Below are positions 58,176 through 64,000 of a stretch of DNA of 64,000 nt, piece after piece. The position numbers and the translations under genes were made by a program. Every line of letters begins with the position of its first letter. The stretch's first letter is position 1. The stretch comes from Pomphorhynchus laevis (Eukaryota > Acanthocephala > Palaeacanthocephala > Echinorhynchida > Pomphorhynchidae). Where the stretch lies: assembly GCA_012934845.2 (NCBI GenBank), contig WNNJ02002530.1, positions 1 to 64,000 of the forward strand, in the 5' to 3' direction. The notes under the pieces are model-generated. The model made no database searches. It had not been told where the DNA came from and saw only the letters and a program-made list of their open reading frames with translations.

Positions 58176-58504
58176 GCAAGTCTCAATATGTCGTCTTTTA
58201 TAGAAATTATTATATCTAAAAATGATACAGATCTACCAGTCTCTCCTGTAACAACCAATTGACCTGTATTCTTGAATTTATTAAAGACTTCTTGCACATG
58301 GTCCAGATTTTTACACAGACAAAATATATCATCAATGTAACGGATGTATTCTATAGGTGGATTGTTTAATGACGCAAGTATCCGCTGCTCAAACACGTGC
58401 ATGAATAGAATTGCATATAATGGTGCCATAGGTGTGTCCATAGCTGTTCCTCTTTGTTGTCGATATAGTTGTCCATCGAATTGAAATATATTGTATTTTA
58501 ACAC
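58139..58504 (-). pseudogene. PLE RT, motifs B and C
   Basis: FQFDGQLYRQQRGTAMDTPM leads into APLYAILFMHVFEQ (motif B). Motif C is YIRYIDDIFCLCK, with both catalytic aspartates, and is followed by GRSVSFLDIIISIKDD. MDTP is unusual where most PLEs have MG(S/T)P. One frame change separates it from the motif A part. Confidence 0.85.
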
Positions 58505-58519
58505 TATTTCAATTGCATC

Positions 58520-58885
58520 CTATACGAAATTTATTTTATTGTTAGACCAATCACGGCTTCTCATACAGTAACGTATAGCGTTTATACCAACTTCATGATC
58601 GATATACGTATACAACGACTCAACATCCATTATAGCTAGCATTGTTTCGTCGTCAATACGGTTTTTAATAGACTCTAGTCGATGGATAAATCTATCAGAG
58701 GATTTGATATATGATGGCACCTCCTTAACGAGAGGTTTAATAATTTTGTCTATGTATGTGCTTAATAACTCCGTTATACTGGCATTTATGCTTACTATTT
58801 GACGTCCTGGACAAGGAGATTTCTTTTTATGCACTTTTGGAAGCATATAAAAGCGTCCTGGACATGTTATTATTGGTAATGGATC
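58520..58885 (-). pseudogene. PLE RT, N-terminal motifs and motif A
   Basis: RFYMLPKVHKKKSPCPGRQI, then VSINASITELLSTYIDKIIK, then motif A LAIMDVESLYTYIDHEVGI. PKVHK..PGRQIVS is the PLE signature. The catalytic aspartate of motif A is present. Confidence 0.84.
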
Positions 58886-59035
58886 ATCAAGAGCAGTTAA
58901 CTCAAGATATTTAAGTGAAATGTGTTAATTAAATGTGTTTATTAACCATATTACAAATTTTATCACGTGCATTATACAACTCTTCCTCGTTACTTGTTTG
59001 ATAATCGCTACTTTTCAGTTGCATTAAACATTCCG

Positions 59036-59446
59036 TTATATAAACTGCCTTATCCCACATAACTGCTTCTTGTCCTTTGCCAGCATTTTAATGATTATGT
59101 CATCTTTATCCCGAAGATCCTTAATTGCTGTCTTTAATACAACGCTTATATTAGCCCATTTGGTATCAAAGCATTGAAATTTGGAATACTCTTCAAACAA
59201 TCCCTTACCAACGTAATTTATGGTTTCATTCTGAATGTTTACATCGTCGTGTTTCATATTGAATGTTAATTTCTTTAAACATATGTCCAAATCATGCCGA
59301 GCAAATTCTCTTGGTGTCACTGCAAAATTCAATCCAAGATTTAGAATATCTTTTTGATTCTTTGAGAGTTGGACTTTACTTAAATTTACGAAGTTATCAT
59401 TATCGTATAATGACATACATATACTGTTTTTGTTTAAAGAAAACAA
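59036..59446 (-). pseudogene. PLE pre-RT region
   Basis: 136 open codons. VNLSKVQLSKNQKDILNLGL then NFAVTPREFARHDLDI matches the PLE N-terminal block (LS..Q...L..GLNF..TP). The rest is helical and lysine-rich. No ATG choice is supported beyond the in-frame M at 59446. Confidence 0.72.
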
Positions 59447-59721
59447 GCTTAGGGCAGATACAAAATCAAATTAACGTTCTGATACTTTCTTTGTCAAAGT
59501 ATGTTATTTATCTCAAACTTTTTAAGGTTGTAAAAAAATTTTATATTCGGCATTCTTACAAAGGATCCAAGCTAGTGGATTCAAACTATTTCATTACAAT
59601 CCTTGATAGTAGTGCACCTAGTTGTTCAAGAATGTCGGTAATTAAACACATTAAGAGCGTATCTTCGCCTTTGCGTCTTGATAATATAAATAATTGTAGA
59701 CAACTTTTCACTAATCAAATC

Positions 59722-59945
59722 ATTAAACTGAGTCTAGGTATTTTATATAATTATAAAATAAACAATACATTATAATGCTACATCAAAATTTTATAATTAT
59801 ATAATAAAAAAATAATTGTTGTAAGATTTTTTATAATTTAAATCAAGTTAAAATAAAAGATTGAAATTTAAAATAAACGTCATTTTTGTGAATTGAATAA
59901 TAAATAACAGACGTTGTATCAGAATAAGAATTAGAGGTCAAACGA
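59722..59945 (-). mobile_element. Naiad PLE 3' tail fragment
   Basis: Minus-strand counterpart of the Naiad 3' UTR: shares TTGTGAATTGAATAATAAAT, CAGACGTTGTATCAGAATA and the end CTCAGTTTAATGATTT. 5'-truncated, no coding part. Confidence 0.75.
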
Positions 59946-60541
59946 TTAGACAAATAAAATTGACCAATCATTAATTTATCATTGTTTACCTTAGCTTTTG
60001 ACATCTTTAAATTTATTGTTGATCAATTGAATAACAAAATATGGAAAATTAACAGGTAATTTTATATAAATATAGCACGTACTCATTTGAACTAATGAAT
60101 ACTTTTAAATAAACACATTGACAGAACAATTGTTGTGAAAAGAAATTTAAGGGCCACCGTGATTTCTCATCTTATAGTGTATTTAATTTCGCGTCGCAAA
60201 ATTATTTAGTTTTAAAAGTTGATCATTCTGAATATAGAAAAGAATATATAAGCACAAGAAAAATCGAAAATTTATAATTGTATAGTTAACAAAATTAAAC
60301 TTTTGTCCTATTTTATCTTAGCTAAAATGTTTTCTAACCGGATTAAAATAATCCTATGAAACTTCGAAAATAACATTTTTAAAATAGCTAATGTTGATCA
60401 TTTTTAATTTGAAATTTTGAAAAAGGATAGGCTAACCACTTGTTTTTTATATCTGGCTACCTGCACTAATAGCATCATCAATAAAATACGTTTCTGGGAA
60501 TTTAATTGTTTTATTTTGTTTTTAAATAGTTGATAATGAAA

Positions 60542-60624
60542 TTTTGATATTTCGCGAAGTTCTGTTAGTATCTTCAGAAAATTACAATCTGAAGATGCTA
60601 ACAAAAGTTAGCGAAATATCAAAA
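60542..60624. repeat. Long imperfect hairpin
   Basis: The arm TTTTGATATTTCGC...GTTAGTATCTTCAG (60542-60577) is the reverse complement of CTGAAGATGCTAAC...GCGAAATATCAAAA (60589-60624), about 36 nt each with only a few mismatches and an 11-nt loop AAAATTACAAT. It could be a microRNA-like precursor, a small foldback transposon relic or chance. Confidence 0.7.
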
Positions 60625-62063
60625 ATATGTTCATATTTTCTTTAATCTAGCTCCAATAATTATTTGTTTTATCATGAATTGAACGTCTTGTTTCTTATGA
60701 TATATCTTGACATAGCGAAATATAAAAATCAATGGTTTTTAGAAGCATGTTAGGAGGTGGGAAATCAGAAACATTACGGTTAGTTTCTGAATAAGTTAGC
60801 AGTTCGCAAAATACAATGAATAAAGGTGCTTTAAAAGTCTGTTTGTAGATGGAACATCATAAACTAAACGTTTTGTTTTTGAGGGTGCTAGCAGCAACTA
60901 GAGAAATGTAAAACTACATTGAGATTTATTGATTCGGCTACAAGATTTTAAACGTTATTATTTATTAATAACAAATTATTAAAAATCAGCAAATTAATCC
61001 TTCAGGGTTGTAAATGATTGTATTCTTCCGACTAGCCATTGTTATACTATAATGCGACAGCTTATTTTCTATGCAACGTGCACGACGTTTGTACATCTAT
61101 CAAACTTTCATTTGTGTAAGAACAAGTATATATCTTAATGAGTAAATCCAATCATTGTAAATGAGTATATATTTAGATGCTTCATTTAACGGATTACATT
61201 AACTAACGATAACACATTTGTATTTTAATTAGATAGAGGGATATCATTATTATTCGAAAAGTGAAATTTACCAAGTCATTTACGACAGAGGATACATATT
61301 ATGTGACACTTCCTAATGCTAATAGTTTCAAACTGAACTTAAAATATATAATTGTGTACAATTATAAAATGCTGTTATTGTTAATTTAACTTCTAATGAG
61401 TAGACTATCACGTAGACGGAATCGACTAAGCACAGTGCCATATTTTGAAACCTCAAGATATTACATCATGATATTATCGCGGCTTTGAATTGTTTTCTAA
61501 ATAAGATAGAATCCTAGATTCTAGTTTATGAAAATATCTATACCTTTGATAATCTATCAAGCAATCCACATGTGAAGATATTTAGTTCGTATAGTACTCG
61601 GCAAACTGATTATGCAAATAAGCAAAATTCAACCGTTAAATTCATTAATAAATCGGGCTATACATGAACTTTAAATAAAATAATTTGTAAATTTCAATTA
61701 TCTATCATAATACAAAGTTCCATTCAAAAGCTTTTATAAATGGAAAATTCGGTTTTTTGTTAATTATCGGTAGCCAAAGCTTTCAAATATGAATTCTAAC
61801 AATATAAATTAAAACGCAAAATTACAAAATTCAGTTAAACTGTTATAAAATGAGTGAAATCTGTAGCTAGTAAAAGTATCGATATAAAACGTAGCTTAGC
61901 ATGTAGAGATGTCATGTTGAACAATTCACTCCATACCCAAAGAGTATTTTAGTTCAGTAGGTCTCTTCTTTTGGTTGCCACCGTATTATATAAAATGAAA
62001 AAATTAGAAATTACATAAAATCTAAAATTCACTGAATTTTTAATTTCCGGTAACAAATCTTAC

Positions 62064-62184
62064 TTTTAAATTGAGCGAATTATTTAAATAGTCAATTGTA
62101 ATGCTTGCTTTTTGTGCAGAAGTCTTCATTGCATGCAGCTTTTTCTCAAATCCCAATTTCATATCATTGCGCTCGTTAACAACA
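62064..62184 (-). CDS. Possible coiled-coil exon 2 (hypothetical)
   Basis: On minus, after TTTTAAAG the frame reads VVNERNDMKLGFEKKLHAMK then TSAQKASITIDYLNNSLNLK and ends at AAAA|GTAAGA, a good donor. Charged/hydrophobic spacing suits a coiled coil. Phase matches the exon at 62248-62354 if the 63-bp intron between them uses a GC donor (CAG|GCATGT). Short and unsupported by any recognised family; speculative. Confidence 0.3.
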
Positions 62185-62247
62185 CTTTAAAATTTTAAAG
62201 TAGAATAAGACTTATATATCTGTCATTAGTAGTATAATGAAACATGC

Positions 62248-62354
62248 CTGATTAATTTATTTTCCATCGTTGTTTTTAGCTTTTCGGATCTATGTTGTTC
62301 GTTTTCCAGTATTTTTGACTCTTCATTTAGCCTCACCTCATATTTTTCTGCAAT
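62248..62354 (-). CDS. Possible coiled-coil exon 1 (hypothetical)
   Basis: On minus, after TTTTAAAATAG the frame reads IAEKYEVRLNEESKILENEQ then HRSEKLKTTMENKLI, strongly heptad-like, and ends at CAG before GCATGT. More G/C and more charged codons than the flanks. Outer exons were not found. Confidence 0.3.
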
Positions 62355-63289
62355 CTATTTTAAAAAAGCAAATTGTAGAATGTATAGCATATATTATAAC
62401 AGATTTTACATACAATATTCTATCGAAATAAAAATTGATAAATGAGCGGCAAGAATTTCATTTTTTTAAATACCAAACAAATTTATCAAATTTTGATTTT
62501 TGAGCAAAATCAATGATACTTGCACAAATGAAACAGTGTTTCCTGTCAGAGTAAATCAAGTTTTAATTTTCAAAATTTTATACTTATTTTTATTCATATC
62601 GGATTGATAGATAGAGACATTGATAAGATAATGCAGTCAATTATCAAAATTAATTGTAAAATTTCAATTTTATATAATTAAACGTTGATTTATTTTCTTT
62701 TTTCGTTAGTTCATTCAAGGTTTTCAATACAAATTATCACCATTGAACAAACATCGCGAAAAAATACCAAAACAATATCATTTATATGTTTCGTGATAAT
62801 TGATAAAACCATAAAAACGCTTGGCTATGAAGACGCTGGTTTAATTACAAACATCGTTTAAAAATTGACTTTACTAATTAATTCTAAACATTTAATGCTA
62901 ATAATTACAAATAAGAAGTTTATGTTCAATCTATTTTTGTGATATAGGGTCCGCCCTAGTTTCCGACGTACTGAATAAAGAAAATATGCGCCTAAACATT
63001 TGCTCGATTCGTCAGTAAAATACGCAATACTAGACCAAGCGCACATGTCAGCATCTGATAGAAACAAAGTATGAGATTCTCTTAAATACTTTAAAGAGTT
63101 AATTCTAAAAATCAAACTACTTTTTAATGTATTGGTGTAATGTAGGTGCTGTTAGATTTTAGATCATATTGCAAGACGCAACAAAGTCGCACGGCCAAAT
63201 AATGGCGATATATTTTCTCTATTTAGATCAATACCTTAATCTTACACAAAGTAATAACTTATTTCAAATTTAACAAGAATAGATCAATA

Positions 63290-63640
63290 TAATTTATTTT
63301 TAGATTAAACAAAACAGCTATAGAAGCTTGAGAACTTTAAAATATATTGTTTTGTTTCATATAAATTAAAAATAACTGATGTTTATCCACCTTTTAGATT
63401 TTGTTTATTTTGCACAAGGATAAATAAAATACAATATTTTTTATTTCCCTTAACTGCCGTTAGTCGATTTATATAATATAAATTAAAAATAAATAATGAT
63501 CATTTATTATTTTCAAAGTTGGAATTTTAAAGCAGGATTAATAAAACATTTCTTTTTATATTTATCAAGATGTCCTAGCTGTTCTGTTTTATATAAATTA
63601 AAAATAACTGATATTTGTCATATTTTGTAATTTTTAATTT
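63290..63640. repeat. ~115-bp degenerate tandem repeat, three units
   Basis: ATAAATTAAAAATAACTGAT-like boxes recur at about 63361, 63477 and 63591, with similar AT-rich sequence between them. Confidence 0.5.
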
Positions 63641-64000
63641 AAAAGTAGCATCAACAATACAAACAGTAAAAGAAAAATTTTCTTTTACTTATTATCGTTA
63701 TAATTAACATTGTTTCTCCGTGATACTACTGTGTATCAAAAATTCTGAATTTTATTTAAAAATTTAATATTAACTTTCGTTTTATATGCGAAGAAGCGAA
63801 TTCAGCATTTTAAAAAATTTATCCATTAATAGATAAGATAGTGATTAACAGTATGACGTTGTTGATGTCTAAATTGAAGTCAGTTACAATCCTAATGAAG
63901 TTGGCTGAATTGTATTTTAACTTTGTGTTTTATTTTTGGAAAGTTACTGTTATCTTGAATAGATATATGTTTGAGTCCATTGATATCCAATTTCTAGTTC

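Larger units (their letters stand above)
57284..59700 (-). mobile_element. Canonical Penelope-like element, minus strand
   Basis: Minus-strand order: pre-RT (59446-59036), RT (58846-58139), connector (58175-57804), GIY-YIG (57676-57284). The endonuclease is C-terminal. It is more complete than the other PLEs here but has at least three frame changes. No hammerhead or pseudo-LTR pair could be assigned with confidence. The right end abuts a Naiad 3' tail. Confidence 0.85.
59946..64000. other. AT-rich region, mostly without recognised features
   Basis: No retroelement domain or conserved gene was found. It contains the hairpin at 60542-60624, two possible exons near 62064-62354 (minus) and a short tandem repeat at 63290-63640. 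An 85-codon frame at 62858-63115 (minus) has no recognisable domain. It could be an intron or intergenic DNA of a host gene. Confidence 0.5.

Noticed and set aside
62858-63115. 85-codon minus-strand frame as a gene
   Set aside because: No recognised domain, no convincing splice sites or start context; left as part of the unassigned region.
1-64000. Polinton or other capsid-bearing DNA element
   Set aside because: No protein-primed polymerase, integrase of that type, ATPase, protease or capsid signature was seen; the long inverted repeat is explained by duplicated flank plus Naiads.

Overview
The window looks like AT-rich, repeat-dominated nuclear DNA of an invertebrate animal. No bacterial gene, operon, rRNA, tRNA or CRISPR signal was seen. 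The animal call rests on several retroelement types found mainly or only in metazoans: Penelope-like elements (PLEs) of two domain orders, RTE-like and other LINEs, Gypsy LTR remnants and a hammerhead-ribozyme satellite. A flatworm, cnidarian, mollusc or arthropod would all fit, and the species cannot be fixed from the sequence. No complete host gene is recognisable. Almost every coding stretch is a decayed retroelement.

Layout. (1) 1-27015 is one large AT-rich satellite with a basic unit of about 130-170 bp, organised into a ~9.4 kb higher-order repeat (1-6645 and 9404-16049) that itself contains a nested ~3.39 kb duplication. Five foldback inserts of ~180 bp with a hammerhead-like core sit inside it. 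A canonical PLE with pseudo-LTRs (20031-23792) is inserted into this satellite. Each pseudo-LTR carries a type I hammerhead with a 3-bp stem III. (2) 27.0-35.2 kb is a graveyard: LINE zinc-finger, LINE endonuclease, two opposed Gypsy fragments, a LINE with endonuclease and RT, and a LINE C-terminus with a CCHC/restriction-like nuclease signature. (3) 35.2-47.1 kb is one nested structure. An RTE-like LINE on the minus strand is split by a 7.6 kb complex insertion of Naiad-type PLEs (permuted order: GIY-YIG first, then CxC, then RT). The insertion has a 4-bp candidate target duplication (GATT), and deleting it restores the LINE reading frame across the join. The insertion includes an inverted copy of the right flank, making a ~2.57 kb-arm palindrome centred near 43194. 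(4) 47.1-53.8 kb holds a ~375 bp tandem repeat, an internally deleted Naiad, and a canonical PLE interrupted by a LINE. (5) 54066-56590 is a tandem array of nine ~303 bp units. Each has a hammerhead site laid out as type III (stems I and II closed, stem III open); one copy matches the consensus fully and three others keep the catalytic core. (6) 56.6-59.95 kb is a third canonical PLE (minus) and a Naiad 3' tail. (7) 59.95-64 kb is AT-rich with little signal: a long perfect-ish hairpin, a short tandem repeat and two possible coiled-coil exons.

How the parts relate: the recurring theme is self-cleaving RNA and Penelope-type retroelements. Hammerheads occur in three settings (PLE pseudo-LTRs, foldbacks inside the AT satellite, and a free-standing ribozyme satellite). 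PLEs of the N-terminal-EN and C-terminal-EN types lie within 20 kb of each other. All statements were made by reading the sequence; no database search, folding program or alignment program was run.
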